This document shows, in pieces, positions 37,106 to 49,259 of a stretch of 64,000 nt of DNA. The notes beneath the pieces are model-generated. The model was given only the letters and a program-made list of their open reading frames with translations, did not search any database and had not been told where the DNA came from. Position 1 is the first letter of the stretch. Every line of letters starts with the position of its first letter. Source of the stretch: Rotaria sordida (Eukaryota > Rotifera > Eurotatoria > Philodinida > Philodinidae); the NCBI GenBank assembly GCA_905250125.1, contig CAJNOL010000093.1:1-64000 (forward strand), given 5' to 3'. Position numbers and translations under genes: made by a program.

Positions 37106-39792
37106 CAATGTAAACATTTCTTTTTCTTTTTTTTTTCTTTTCTTTTGTATAAAAGCCATTTTCTTGCTTGCTCCATTTCTATATTACGTTCAAAGTAAAA
37201 CAAGTTGCAACAAAGGGTTTGATTGAATTATAATAATGAATAAAATATGATTTCTTTTTTTCCTTTTCAAAAAATATATTTTTTTTTTCGAAGATTTTTA
37301 AAGCGTAGAATGGATTCTACGTGAAAGGAAAGAAAGAATTTTGACAAAAAAAAGTGCAAGAAATTTCTTGATCATTTCCAATGTAAGCGATGAGAAGTTT
37401 GAAGCATTTTCGAATGGCTGTCTTTATTATTAATTTCATCTGTTTGTCTATCAGACTTTTCTAGCGAGTGGACTCGGCATTCAGAAAAATGGTTTCCAGT
37501 AACAAGAAGCCTTTTCGCTCTTCTCCATTCGGAAACGGTTTTTTTGAGATAGAAAATGGATCTCTGCTTGTCTTTGTTGAAAAAAGAAAAACGTTCAAAT
37601 TAAAGCATACTGCTACAACTAGTTTTCCATACCAATTCGAACTGAAAAAAGCTTTCCATGGGACCCCTAAGAGATGTTATTTCCACATCCTTTGTAACGA
37701 TAGTATTCCTATAATTCTAGAAATGGGAATGATCCTCTGCTTTATTTGCCTGAGTCATGCCTGAAAATGATGTACGGAGTTCTGTAGAAACAAGTGAATT
37801 TTTTTATGTGAACAAGAAACATAAAACAGTGATTTTCGATCTTAGAAAACAAGACAAAAGTTCAAGGCTACAATTAGAATTTCATCTTTACCTTTATTCA
37901 TCGTAGCAAAACAAAATGTTGATGTTGTATTTTTCTATGACATGTCAAACAATGTTTTGTTATTACCTCGATCTTCTTTGCTGTCATTTTTGTAATCATA
38001 TTTTCTCCAAGATTTTTTCAAGAGAATTGAAAGCAAATAGGTGAAATGTATTGTTTTTCATCTTCATTGTTTCTTCTGAATGCGTAAACAGAGATTGATC
38101 AACGTGAACGACTTCACAGTTAGCCTGTGATATTGATTGAATCCTCAATGAGTTTGACCAGATGGAAAACTTCAAGATCAGTAACAATGGATGAACTCAA
38201 ACGTCAAGATGATTACTATCGAAAGTTTTCGTTCTAACTATGTTGAACTACGAAGAGTGACTTAATATTTTCCTAGGCTTCAAAGAGTTGAGAGAATCTT
38301 TCAAATTGAATTTGAACTCACTCTGTAGCACATTATTTTTATCTTGAAGGTATGAGTATTAGTGTGAGCTGTGAGAGCCGCATACGATTGTAATAGTAAA
38401 CATACACTTTTCATTTTCACCCACGCTCCTAACCTCACACACAGCCACATTCATATCCATCACTGGCATTCGGTGCAACTGAGGATGTAAGTAGATGGGT
38501 AGGTGCGGATACGACTGTGGCGGAGGAAGTCCTTCTTTATCCTTATCCACAATCACTCACGCCGATACACATGCACATACTGACACCTACATCCACATGC
38601 ATACATATCCCCATTCACACTCTCTGAAACTTTCACAATAAAATAATCTCATTAAAATCTATCTCTAAACGAAGTTTCAAGTCAAAATTCGAAAATCAAT
38701 TTTCCTGGTGTTCCTGAAGGAGTTCACAGTACTGACTTTAAAAATACCATATTGTGCCAGTACCTCAGCAACAATTAGCTGAAAGCCTAAACTCTTTTTA
38801 GTGTATTTATAGTTCATGAAGCTCTACTTAGCACACATAATCTCGACTCAAAATCGGTCAATGAACTTGGAAACTTCCCTTGTCAAGCATTTGGTTGACG
38901 ATCGTAACATATTTTAGATGATCAATATTTGAAATACATCTATTACAGTAAACTTGCGCAGATAGCTATTTCGATGAGCTACAAATTGAGATGAGATGTA
39001 ATTCACACAATTATTGATGTTATTGTTAGGGTAATTTCAATGTAGATAATTTTGCATAAATAAACGATTCTATGCGTTTTTCTATTCTATTTTCAATCTG
39101 ATCAATTATAGTATATCGTTTGTTATTATATCGCATATTGAAAGAACAAAAAAAAGTTCATTTTATAAACATTACCTTGTAGCAAGCATTGCCTTCGAAG
39201 TTTTTCATTATTTAAATGTCTTTTTCATTTTTTTAATGATTATAAAGAGAAAAACAACCACTAGAGAAAAAATATACTTTGTTGATAGTTTCTCAATATT
39301 ATGATTAACAATTAGTTGGATGAAAGTTCGAATAGTAAAAACTTATTATGTAAAATGAATTCTTATCCATTTCCCCTCATTTCGTTATTTTCATAATATT
39401 CTTCTTATGATCTCATTATCTGCTACATGGTAAGTCTATCTAAGAAAAAAATTAATTTAATCTAAAAACTTAGACATTCTACTTTTCTATTTAATGATAT
39501 CACAACAGTTTTGCATGTGGTTGAAAAGTTTCAATCGTTAATATCGAGTGCTTTGAATTGATATAAATATGTTAAGAGATTTTATGCAGAAAAAAATTGA
39601 CTAAAAAAAAAAATAAAACATAAAAGCTAAGAAAAATACAATAACATTTTTATAGCTCAATGCCTTTGCTTTGCATGCTTCAAATAATTTAACGTGTGCA
39701 TAAAAAATTTTAAAATAGAAAGCAGAAAAGCAAAATGGAATGGTTCGGTACCATCTAAGCATCTGTCATTTTTCTTCCTTTTGTTTGCAGAA
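37106..39792. other. 2.7-kb stretch without a confident gene
   Basis: A plus-strand frame at 37468-37764 opens with GTG and shows no known motif, so I do not call it. The block 38345-38640 is a C/A-rich decayed inverted repeat, listed separately. Confidence 0.4.
38345..38640. repeat. Degenerate GTGTGAG/CTCACAC-rich inverted repeat
   Basis: The left part (GGTATGAGTATTAGTGTGAG near 38350) pairs loosely with the right part around 38550-38585 (CAATCACTCACGCCGATACA). Inner arms CACACACAGCCACATTCATA and GGTGCGGATACGACTGTGGC also pair loosely. Base composition is much more GC-rich than the surroundings. It matches the style of smaller blocks near 7.7, 33.05, 40.6 and 46.75 kb. Confidence 0.35.
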
Positions 39793-41313
39793 ATGTTGCT
39801 TTTATATTTTTTTTTCTCACTTTTGGCTTTTATTCAACCCAGTGCTCAAATAACATATTTGTGTAACTCAACTGCAGCGTGTGGATGTTCGACAAATCCA
39901 GCATTAGTTACAAAGATTGTCGGAGGAGAAACGGCATCTATAAATACATGGGGTTGGATTGTATCTCTTTTCATTAACCAAGCGTGGATGTGTGGTGGTA
40001 CAATATTATCAAGTTCTTGGATTCTCACAGCAGCACATTGTGTTGAAGATGTGCAGAATCCTTCGCTAGTATTAATATCTGCTGCAACAAATCAGTTGTT
40101 TGGTTGGGAACAATCGCGATCGGCATCTACTGTTATTATACATCCACAGTATAATGGTAGTATGTTTGAAAATGATATTGCTTTAATTAAAGTCTCACCA
40201 CCATTCAATATGACAGATCTAAGTATTTCAAAAATATGTTTACCAATCTCGACAACAGAAGATTATCCACCAATAAGCTCAACAGTATGTGAACTTTTGT
40301 TTTTTTTTTATAAATAAATCGAATTCACGACAGTTGCACCCCGGATAGTTGTCCAGGTGACACTCGCTCTCCAACGCAGCTTGTGATCGAATAAGTCCTT
40401 CTTCATTGACAAGCTCAAAATGGTTTTTAAAATGTCAAAAATTCATAGAAATTATGAAGAGGCTCGAGCAGTTATAAGTCAGTACAATTTTTCAAAACCA
40501 GTGAGAAATTTACGAATCAGTTTCAAAGAGTGTGACTGTAAGAGTGAAACTCTTCCCTAGTCCTACGCACTCAATCATCCTCAAAAGACTCATATACGTA
40601 CCACACGCCTCCATACTCACCTCGACGGCTACACTAACACCTACCATAGGAGAGCAACTATACGGTGAGCAAGTTCATAGGAGTAAATATCTGGGATTCA
40701 ATACTTGTCTTATCAAATAATTTATATTGATAATTATTTCTATTCTTTTCAATATCAAGCTTGTAGCGATTGGCTGGGGAGACTTGACGGAACATGGTAT
40801 TATATCTGAAACGCTTCAACAAGTGACACTTCAACGTATTAGATATGAAAATTTTGCATGTTATCGACTAGTTCGTAATGCAGCAATGCAATTTTGTGCA
40901 AGTGATCCTAACGGTGGTAAAGGTAAACAAATATTAGTCAAGAAATGTAGGTACTAATCAGATAATATTTTATGAGTATAGATACATGTAATGGTGACTC
41001 TGGTGGTCCTCTGATGATGTTCACATCAAGTCAACAATGGGCTATAGTTGGTATTACATCATATGGATATGGATGTGCACATGCAAACTTTGCTGGTGTT
41101 TATACTCGCGTTGTTTACTATTTCGATTGGATTCGTTCAATGACTGGAACTGATGCAATAACGGTTGACGTTGTCACAAACACTACGATGACAGCAACAC
41201 TGATAACTAATACACTAAATTCAACAAATGGCAGTTTATCTTGTTATCCACTTTTTTATATACAATATATTATAGAACCAATCCTATTCTATTTTATCTT
41301 TATTTTATCATAA
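39793..41313 (+). CDS. Secreted or membrane-tethered trypsin-like serine protease (S1)
   Basis: Three exons, 39793-40284, 40760-40922 and 40982-41313, join in phase to give 328 residues. A signal peptide ([18 protein letters not shown]) is followed by a short Cys-containing propeptide and activation site VTK/IVGG (Lys41/Ile42). The catalytic triad is complete: His82 in TAAHC, Asp128 in ENDIALIK and Ser225 in CNGDSGGPL. Asp219, six residues before the serine, predicts cleavage after Lys/Arg. After the domain (IRSM) comes a Thr/Asn-rich linker with many glycosylation sites and a hydrophobic end ([14 protein letters not shown]), as in GPI-anchored or membrane-tethered trypsins. ATG 39793 is chosen because it starts the signal peptide; TTTGTTTGCAG ends two bases upstream, an acceptor for a 5' intron or a spliced leader. 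The 475-bp first intron contains a decayed repeat. Confidence 0.88.
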
Positions 41314-42649
41314 TGTACTTGGGATATACCAACATCAATGAGATTTATATACTAAAAAAAAGTTAAGAAAATTTGATATAGAATTCATATTCATATATGT
41401 TTGTAGTACTAATAATCTTCTATATTTGTGCATGGCGTGATCATTGTTGAACAAATACTTTTATATAATAAAGTACACTTAATATAAGGAGAAAATTGTC
41501 CTATTTTGGCCGAAATTCTGTTGACAGCGACGAAACTCTATCTTATAATACAGTTTTCAAGTAGTCAAAATGGTTTCGTTAAAATTCGGAAGAGACTGGA
41601 CATCAACCATATTTTGTTTAATGTGTAAGAGAGGTGCCATCTAAAAATGTCAAAGAAGTTTCTTGTCTTATTGGTAATGATCTGCATCTGAAGGTTGACA
41701 AAATGAAAGTGAAAACTGATATTAGTAATGAGACTATTAAATGAATCCTTTGCGGGTATGTAAATTTAAGAAAAAAAGCTATTCATCTTTGTGTAATCAA
41801 CTTGCTAATTAATACCAAATGTGTTGAGCGCGTCAAAATAGATAAAGAAGATTTAGCGAAAGGTAAGTCAACGAACGTTACTAGAACATGAGGTTTGAAT
41901 AATCTGTCCATTACATCATGATTGAAAGCATCTTTGCTTTGAAAACATTATTCTATATTATTTTCGACATAGTTAGTTTCATGATCATTTGTCATGTGAA
42001 ATGAAGATAACCTATTGATCACTATTATGATATTTATCATCATTTACAATTCTTTATCAGCACACTGGATAACGAAAACCAGGATTTACTACACATGATG
42101 TTAACTTTCATCGCGTTAATGTCAGACCTCATCTGCATGAAAATATTAATAACTATCTGAAATCCAAAGATATTCCAATTACTCGATAATTATCGCATTT
42201 TCTTGATATGGCATTATGTTATTTTTGGTTATGACCTAGTGAGATAAAAACTCTGAAAAAAAATTTCATAGTTGACTAAGAGAATCACAATGTAGTTTTA
42301 AATAATCACATCAACTATTTCGACCAATTGATGACATTAAATCTTATTTAACTTCTTTCTAAACTTTTTTTCTTCGTAATCTCAGTAATTTTGGTATTAC
42401 TTAAGTGTTTTTGATTTTACTTAGATGTACACTATTTCTGAGCATAATAACAATGCCAATTATAAAAACAAGGATGCGTTTTGTATTTCAATTTTTAATC
42501 ACTTAATATATTGTATTAAAAACAACAAAATATATCACAAGATGCATCGTGAAAAGTTCAACAATTTACAAAGGACAACTTATTGTATAGCTACGTTTTT
42601 TTATTTTCAAAATGAATGAAATTCTATGCAATGAGTTTTCAACGCTACA
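41314..42649. other. intergenic with possible transposon debris
   Basis: Around 41590-41800 a broken plus-strand frame (KMKVKTDISNETIK, then ILCGYVNLRKKSYSSLC) faintly resembles the second DNA-binding helix region of mariner/Tc1 transposases. Too decayed to call separately. Confidence 0.3.
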
Positions 42650-42990
42650 GATCTAATCCTATTTTTGTTAAATGATCAATTCGCTTTTTTTTATCTCATC
42701 GGTTGAAGAGGATTCTATTCACTGACAAAAATATTTTTCATTAGAACATGTTTATGCTGCAAAATGAACAAGATGGTATAAAGCAAACAATTATATGCAA
42801 AAAAAAGTATGGTTAGGTGCTTCTAAAAATGGTCTCACGTTTCCAATTATTTCTAAACTTGGTAGAACATTATCACATGAGAATTATATCGAAGCTATTC
42901 TTTCACATCCACAATCTGAAGGTAAATGATTGTTGAGTGATATTTTCATCAACCAATAGAACAACACAACATCACATCTACATCAGGATA
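42650..42990 (+). pseudogene. Tc1/mariner transposase remnant, copy 1
   Basis: The plus-strand piece reads KVWLGASKNGLTFPI, SKLGRTLSHENYIEAIL and SHPQSEG with stops before and after, matching the segment between the first and second catalytic Asp of Tc1/mariner enzymes. The upstream DNA (ATTCTATTCACTGACAAAAA) corresponds to the RILFTDEK region. The same order of words occurs at 49.3-49.7 kb, so the two are related copies. Both are dead. Confidence 0.6.
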
Positions 42991-43377
42991 CTGTTAATAA
43001 ATCAGTTAATTTTCAAGATACTTAAATGATTTTTACATCATTTGTTTCAGAAAACATTGCTTCACTTAATAGTATAAAAAATTTATAAGTTTCTTTAGGA
43101 ATTACTTAAAAAAAAAGAGAAAAATATATGCTTATCTGCAAAACCTATTCGAATTCGAAACATTATCTGTACATGAAAACTCATCCAAAATACAAAAGAG
43201 TTAGAGACTGATTTCAATTAGATTGATTCAAACCACTAGAGTTGATTAGAATCCATTTTTATGTGCAATATGTAAATGTTGCTTATCATGACTGTTCGCA
43301 CATAGCTTATCTAAACTTTTTCATGCTGACACAAAATATTCTCCTTTATTTCTTCGTTATCATTCTTTATTCTCAAC

Positions 43378-44241
43378 ATGTTATCAACAAGCCAACAACG
43401 TGTGATTCTTGTCACTGGCGCCAACAAGGGTATTGGCTATGAAGTTGTGAAGAAGCTTGTAAATGAATTACCACTCAATAATAATCTTATTCTTCTTGGC
43501 TGTCGTGATTTGAAACGAGGTGAAGATGCTCTGATTCGATTAGGTTCTCCTCCGAATGTTCACCTTCTTCATTTGGATGTCTCATTACGAGAAAGTATCA
43601 CTCATGCTACCAACAAAATCAAATGTAAATATGGCGGTCAACTAGATATCATCATCAACAATGCTGCTATTGGGGAACTAGAACTAACTGTCGATATAGC
43701 TCGAACGATGTTTACTACAAATTATTATGGTATCAAAACACTGAATGAACATTTATTTCCTTTCATACGAGAGAATGGTCGTGTGATCAATGTGGCTAGT
43801 ATATCTGGTTCTATTCTATTGTCTGAAGCTTCAAAAGACCTTCAAGAAAAATACTTATCATCAACATTGACCACCGAACAACTCGATTGTCTTGTAGAAG
43901 ATTTCATTTCAGCTATTGAAACAAATACTTTCGAAGCACTAGGATACAATCCCAAGTCATCTTACTTAATTTATAGTGTCACCAAGGCAGCAGTTATTGC
44001 TCTTACTCAAATCGAAGCCCGTCAATGGTCTGGATCTAAAAATGTACTTGTCCTTTCTGTATGTCCAGGATTTTGTGCTACTGATTTAAATAGGAATGCA
44101 CCTGGTGCTCGTCCTGCCGAATTGGGTGCTGATTCAATCTTACATGTCGTCAATGCTCCTCAAAATGAACTTAAAAATGGTTGTTTTTACCGAGATGGTC
44201 AACAACTACCACAAGTTTATATGATCGATGACAAAAATTGA
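43378..44241 (+). CDS. Short-chain dehydrogenase/reductase, monomeric carbonyl reductase type (CBR1-like)
   Basis: A single intronless 287-residue frame. Enzymes of this type reduce aldehydes, ketones and quinones with NADPH in the cytosol. Seen: the cofactor motif TGANKGIG (residues 13-20), CRDLKRGED after the second strand (basic residues favour NADPH), LHLDVS, the structural NNAA (94-97), a Ser around 141-145 in NVASISGS, and YSVTK with Tyr199 and Lys203. The roughly 40-residue insert between the Ser and Tyr motifs (DLQEKYLSSTLTTEQL and onward) is characteristic of monomeric carbonyl reductases and absent from ordinary SDRs. CPGFCATDLN and ADSI complete the fold. It ends near KN without a peroxisomal signal. 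Absence of introns could reflect retroposition. Confidence 0.9.
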   Translation: MLSTSQQRVILVTGANKGIGYEVVKKLVNELPLNNNLILLGCRDLKRGEDALIRLGSPPNVHLLHLDVSLRESITHATNKIKCKYGGQLDIIINNAAIGELELTVDIARTMFTTNYYGIKTLNEHLFPFIRENGRVINVASISGSILLSEASKDLQEKYLSSTLTTEQLDCLVEDFISAIETNTFEALGYNPKSSYLIYSVTKAAVIALTQIEARQWSGSKNVLVLSVCPGFCATDLNRNAPGARPAELGADSILHVVNAPQNELKNGCFYRDGQQLPQVYMIDDKN

Positions 44242-44529
44242 GCCATTATTATATGAAGTATACTCTTCCCTCTTGATTACGAGCGTTGTTTGACAGGTGG
44301 GAACAAGTGGATTTCCATACTTCGACGCTATTTTAAATTTTTTTCTACTGTTTTTATCTGACATAAATACAGTTTGTCTTACATGAACTTTTTATCCTTA
44401 TGTCTAAATAATAATATTTGAAATAAACATACAATATGAAATCATATAGATCAAAGGAAAATATTGCAAAAATAGCGCATATAATCAATTATAAATGGAT
44501 AGAAGTGGAAATTGATTAAATTTCTTTAA

Positions 44530-45152
44530 CACATGCAGCACGATTCGATTTTATTAGAGAGTAGCTCTACAGATTCATTTTCGTGTGCATGCGTCTTTCG
44601 ACAAATGCACTCCTTAGCCATTTCAATCTGTGCTGGCCTGTCCTTTTCGCTTTTCTGTTTATAACATCACATGGAGCGAAGTGACTGTTCTGCAGTTTCG
44701 CAAAAGTCTTGTGAGCTCTTTATTGCATGGCATGCCATTCGAGAAGCTGAAATTTGATCCGAGACAAAAATCAGCAACCCATTCGAAGCGCAAACTAGCT
44801 GATCGCAAGCTCAACGAAAAGGAAGGATCTGCGCCCAATGTCGGCAGACGCTGTACTGGTTGCTATGCGAATGGAAGGCCACAACAGGTAAGAGAAGCGA
44901 GCTATGTGGCAGCAAAAAAAGTAAAAACCTTCTGTTCTGACAGTGATAAAATTTTTCTGTCTTGATTGCTCTAACAAGAAGCATCATGCTATAGAACAAA
45001 GGACTCAAAAACAAAAATTACTGAAGGCAGAACAGATGGCACACTATGTTTAACCTTCTGCCTAAGAAAAAAGCAAAAGAAAATGCTTTTCTACACAGTT
45101 TCTCATTAAAATATAGCGTGGCCCACCGGTGGACCACATCGTACTGAATGTG
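44530..45152. mobile_element. piggyBac-like deletion derivative, second copy, TTAA-flanked
   Basis: The left end TTAACACATGCAGCACGAT (TTAA 44526-44529) and the right end, TTAACACATTCAGTACGAT on the opposite strand (TTAA 45153-45156), match over 15 of the 15-17 terminal bases with two substitutions. A strong palindrome GTGGCCCACCGGTGGACCAC sits just inside the right end. The element is 623 bp and keeps the transposase 3' end, so it is an internally deleted non-autonomous copy. Its termini differ from the element at 12.2-13.0 kb, so the two belong to different subfamilies. Confidence 0.7.
44630..45035 (+). pseudogene. piggyBac transposase C-terminal fragment with zinc-finger motif
   Basis: The frame VTVLQFRKSLVSSLLHG is followed by a basic linker and GRRCTGCYANGRPQQ, then VKTFCSDSDK. 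After a one-base shift near 44953 the frame continues as FCLDCSNKKH. This is the C-terminal helix plus CxxC...CxxC zinc finger typical of DDE_Tnp_1_7 (piggyBac) transposases. The catalytic core is missing and the finger itself is frameshifted. Confidence 0.6.
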
Positions 45153-45156
45153 TTAA

Positions 45157-46740
45157 TAAAATTATTATTTAACAGCAGATATCGAGTTTATATTCATGTC
45201 CGTGATCATTTTATTCAAGCAACTTGACCATTAACCATCACGATGATGATAGACATATTCATCACTAAATGAAAAAGAAAAACCACCGCTCATGCTCCGC
45301 ACATTGCTTTTAGGATTTCTATCCATCATGTTATTTGTTTGTTCACCTATAGAATCTCAAAATAGATAACAAATAATTATTCTCAACTGATTCATTTTAT
45401 ATCTCAGTTCCCTAATTTTAACTGAATAGCAAAAACAATAGTTGCTCTGTCTCAACGCAAAATTCCGTATTAAACAAGGCTCACACCAATCCATATAAGA
45501 ACAGACTACAAGATTCTCTTCTTCTATATAGTTTTTAATTCGAAATATTTCTTTTAATTATCAAACTTTTTTGAGAAAAAGACTAATTATAAGAAAATCA
45601 TCAGTGATTATATCAAGACACAAAAAATATGAGGTTTGAATAACTATAAAAGAAATAACTTCAAGTTTGAGCGAATAGTTTACTAGCGTACTAATTCATA
45701 TTTTATAAATAACTATTGAATCGATCGATCGTTGTATTTCGATTAGATACCTAATTGCAACAAAATTTGACAGTATAAAAACTATTTTCGAAAATCTAGA
45801 CTAAACTTGTTTTAAATGATTGAAAGATCATTTGCTCATAGGAAAATATGGGTTGATACCTTTATGCTATTATGCTTTTTAAGGAAGAAAATTTGAAATT
45901 TTCGACGAAACAAATTCTCTTGCTTAACGCTTATTTGAATTCTTGAGACAAAGTCTTAGTGGGTTTACTATTTGATTAATTTTAAGGGAGAAATTTCACA
46001 AGAAAAATTAAATAACATACAGATTAAAGAAAAATTCAACAAAAAGTAATCGATTTAATAGACAAAGAGTTGATAAAATGGGAATGACTTACTATTTATT
46101 CCACCTTTGACATAGTTGGATCGAATGATCATTTTGATGTTCTTCCAAAACACCTTCATAGTTATCTAAACCGCTTCACATTGTGAGTATATAAATCAAT
46201 TAATAGAATTAGATATCAGTATATACGTATGAATAAATGAACAAAAGCGATTCGATCATTGCATTTATGAAAATTCTTTATTTTGCGTTCTTATTATTCG
46301 AGAAAAGATATGAAACAAGAAAAGAAAAATTAATCAAACAGAAGTTTACCTGATCTAAAATCAACATACACCACTAGTTTGTTTCTCAAATTTTCTTTGC
46401 TGACTGTCAGTTCGATGACAACATGCTCACCAAATTCTCTAATTTACTAAAGTCTATTTTGAATTCAAACTTCAATTACCTTTTAGGACTATGTTCATTG
46501 CTTTCAAATAATAAAATGTTTTCCATAAATTATTGGGTAATCCATCACTGGAAAGATATATAGATAAAGTTCTATTTTAATTGTTTTTTTCTGATCAGAA
46601 GGAAAAAACGAAGCTTCAAACAAAAAAAAGAGACAAATCTATTTTTAAAGCAAAAATATTTCGATCATATCTATCTGCAACTGTTGCAAGCTTCTGATAA
46701 TGTAAAAATTGTAGACCTTGGCTAATTCTTTCAGAAAGGA
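45157..46740. other. intergenic, no gene seen
   Basis: AT-rich sequence without recognised features. Confidence 0.45.
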
Positions 46741-46743
46741 TAT

Positions 46744-46807
46744 GGGGTATACATGTAGGTAAGTGAAAGTGAAGAGAACATGCCCCCACACACCTTCACT
46801 ATACCCC
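46744..46807. repeat. 64-bp inverted repeat with GGGGTATA / TATACCCC ends
   Basis: GGGGTATA at 46744-46751 and TATACCCC at 46800-46807 bracket a GTGAAG / CCTTCAC pair. It could be a very short MITE or hairpin. The composition resembles the other GTG/CAC-rich inverted blocks of the window. Confidence 0.35.
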
Positions 46808-47025
46808 AATAATTGTACATAAGATAAAGACTACTTTTAATAAATCTTTGCCGTTTCCAACTTTCATTTTATGACATGACATTATTTCCATCTCTGAAAT
46901 CTACCTAAATAAGAGTGAGCAAAGTAGCGAATCGCATATTCCAGTGCACATTTATTTTGAACGCATTCGAAGCATAAAATATGTAATAAGTGAACTATAT
47001 GGAATTGTGCAAATAGTGAAAAATG

Positions 47026-47035
47026 NNNNNNNNNN
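47026..47035. other. Assembly gap (10 N)
   Basis: Ten undetermined bases. The number is probably arbitrary. Any reading frame crossing it cannot be trusted. Confidence 0.95.
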
Positions 47036-47449
47036 AATGAGAATATTTGCTATGCGGAGAGGAGGAACCGATGATGATGGTTTCGGTGATGGATTGCGTG
47101 GTGATAATTTCGGTGATACATTGGGTGATGATGGTTCCTGTGATGTATCCAGTGGTGATGGGCGTCGTGGCAGTGGTGTTGGTGGTAATGGTGAAATGGT
47201 TCTACTTATCTTCACGTTGGAATAAACTCTCATTACTTCGTCATTTCGCATTAGTATCAACTTATTAAGGCGTAAACGTAAATTTTCCATATCAATGCTC
47301 TTCTTTTTGTTAATTGTTACTCCTCTTTTTTGTTCATTATACATCATGAGAAGAAGACGTACGCGATCTTTTGTAATATTTCCATTAAGTTTGTATATTT
47401 TAGTTAAATTGCCTATCGATTGTGAAGTGTTACTCTTCTGATGTGACAT
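47036..47449 (-). CDS. Pro/Ser-rich hypothetical protein, truncated by assembly gap
   Basis: From ATG 47449 the frame codes about 50 residues rich in Lys, Arg, Asn and Leu (including RVRLLLMMYNEQKRG and NLRLRLNKLILMRNDEVMR). A tract of Pro/Ser repeats follows (PLPPTPLPRRPSPLD, PSPKPSSS) before it runs into the N gap. TATATATTTTAG ends one base before the ATG, a good acceptor for a 5' intron or spliced leader. I do not recognise a family. The Pro/Ser part reflects imperfect GGTGATGG-type repeats and could be expanded DNA rather than a domain. The C terminus is unknown. Confidence 0.4.
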
Positions 47450-49259
47450 TCTAAAATATATAAATAATTGCAATGTTGATAGTTGGTCGAAGTCTATTTT
47501 AATTGAAAATAAACAAAGAATTTACTTTACCTTCCAAGTATTACACAGATATTTGTACATATGAAAAATGGCATTATTACGATCCTTTTCTGAATTCTTA
47601 AAGCTTTACAGAAAGTTTTCCCTTATGTTTCCGAATTCATCTTTCAAAAATGAATTTAGTAGCGTAAATAATTTGAAATACTATACATATTTAAAAAAAT
47701 GTTCTTTCTTATCGAAGAATTAGTTGTTGTATAACAAGAATTAATCAAAAACAAATGGTGTTACATTTCCTCTGGTTTTCCTATTACATATTGTATGTTA
47801 AAGAATGTTTATGGATTAGACGACATTATCTGTGAATTGCTTATGCATATTCTTTTGGGCATTGGCATGATAAAATAATGTCATTTTCCATTTGTTTAAA
47901 CACTACCGAAATCAGAACTTACAACGATCTTTTATGCATCTATGGGACCTTTTATGTTCATATAACGGTATTTTAGCAATCATTTCTTTGATTATTCGTT
48001 TGATATTTGATGCTATAAGTTCGATTTTATATGATATTTAAAATAACATTTGGATCGATACGATAAATATTTTGTTAACTTAATCAAGATTGATTTCCTT
48101 TTCGACGTAATTTGTCAATTGATGTTCAAAGTATAGTTCAATAATATAAATACAAACGTGTTATGTCTCATAAACAGCTTGTCTCAAGTCTAAGAGAATA
48201 GTTATAAAAAAAAGTTATATGCGCGCATCTTACTTTGTAGTTGATACGAAAGATATTACTACAAAAGAACGAAATTTATCTTTTGAGATGTGCGCAACTA
48301 CTTTTATCTTATGTCTGTTTATCTACTGTGATTGTTTTTATGTAGTAGTTTGTCTGTATAACGTAAAAGACATCAAAAGACGAAGAATTCTAGACTCGGG
48401 CACTATAGAACTCCTGAAATAATCGAATAACTGCTGATGAAGCCCAGTTGAACATTGCCAGAATCCTTGTTAGAGAATTTCGATACGAAGTTGTCAGCTA
48501 TTGGATTTGATGATTTCCAATAGTCGGATCCGACAAGTGAAAAAGCCGGATGAACTAAGGATCTGGTGCGATCTTTATGGTTTTCCCGAAAGATACTAAT
48601 TACGAAGCCGATCACGATTAAGATAAACAGACATATACGACGTCATGAACAATCTAATATGGTACCATTGATTGGTGCTATAATAATCATCATACTCATT
48701 TGTTTCATCATGTAATGTTTTCTAGAAAAAAAGATAACTTCATTCAAAAGAAGTCATTCCAGGTCAATGATTTCAAGCTTCAGAAACAATCGCATTTCTC
48801 CGGAATCAGTCGAAAAACTGTGAGAAAAATCATGGTATCTGATAGGAAAACACTGGGTATCGATGAAACATGAAACCGTATTCTGGACTGGAAAGTCTCA
48901 GGATCTTTTCCGACAGTTTACAGTTGTTTTCTGCCGAAAAGAGCAGAAAGTTCACTGTGAGTCACCGAAAAAGTCTGGGGGCTTTTCGGTCTGGAATACC
49001 GCTTTCAAGTTCCATTGATTTTCTGTACTTTCCTGCTGGAACCAGTCCATAATTCTTCGTAAATAGATAAATAAAATCAAACTGTTCAAATAACGAGTGA
49101 TGCATAATGAATGGCCAGTTTTTTTTTGTATCATCTTGTATGGTTATTTTAAAAAAAGAAATAAACTTTAAGGCGCAACGTGAACAACTTTACAAGGTGC
49201 ATTATAAAACCTTATTTTATATATGCGCATTTTGTTTTCAAACTAGACAAAATTCTGTG
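47450..49259. other. 1.8-kb stretch, no gene seen
   Basis: No coding frame recognised. 48430-49040 is unusually GC-rich for the region and has repeated words such as CTTTTCCGACAG and CTTTTCGGTC, probably old repeat material. Confidence 0.4.

Noticed and set aside
37468..37764. 98-codon plus-strand frame
   Set aside because: Starts with GTG and shows no domain; possible repeat remnant.
46944..47225. Plus-strand Gly/Asp-rich frame through the N gap
   Set aside because: Antisense shadow of the Pro/Ser-rich frame; crosses undetermined bases.
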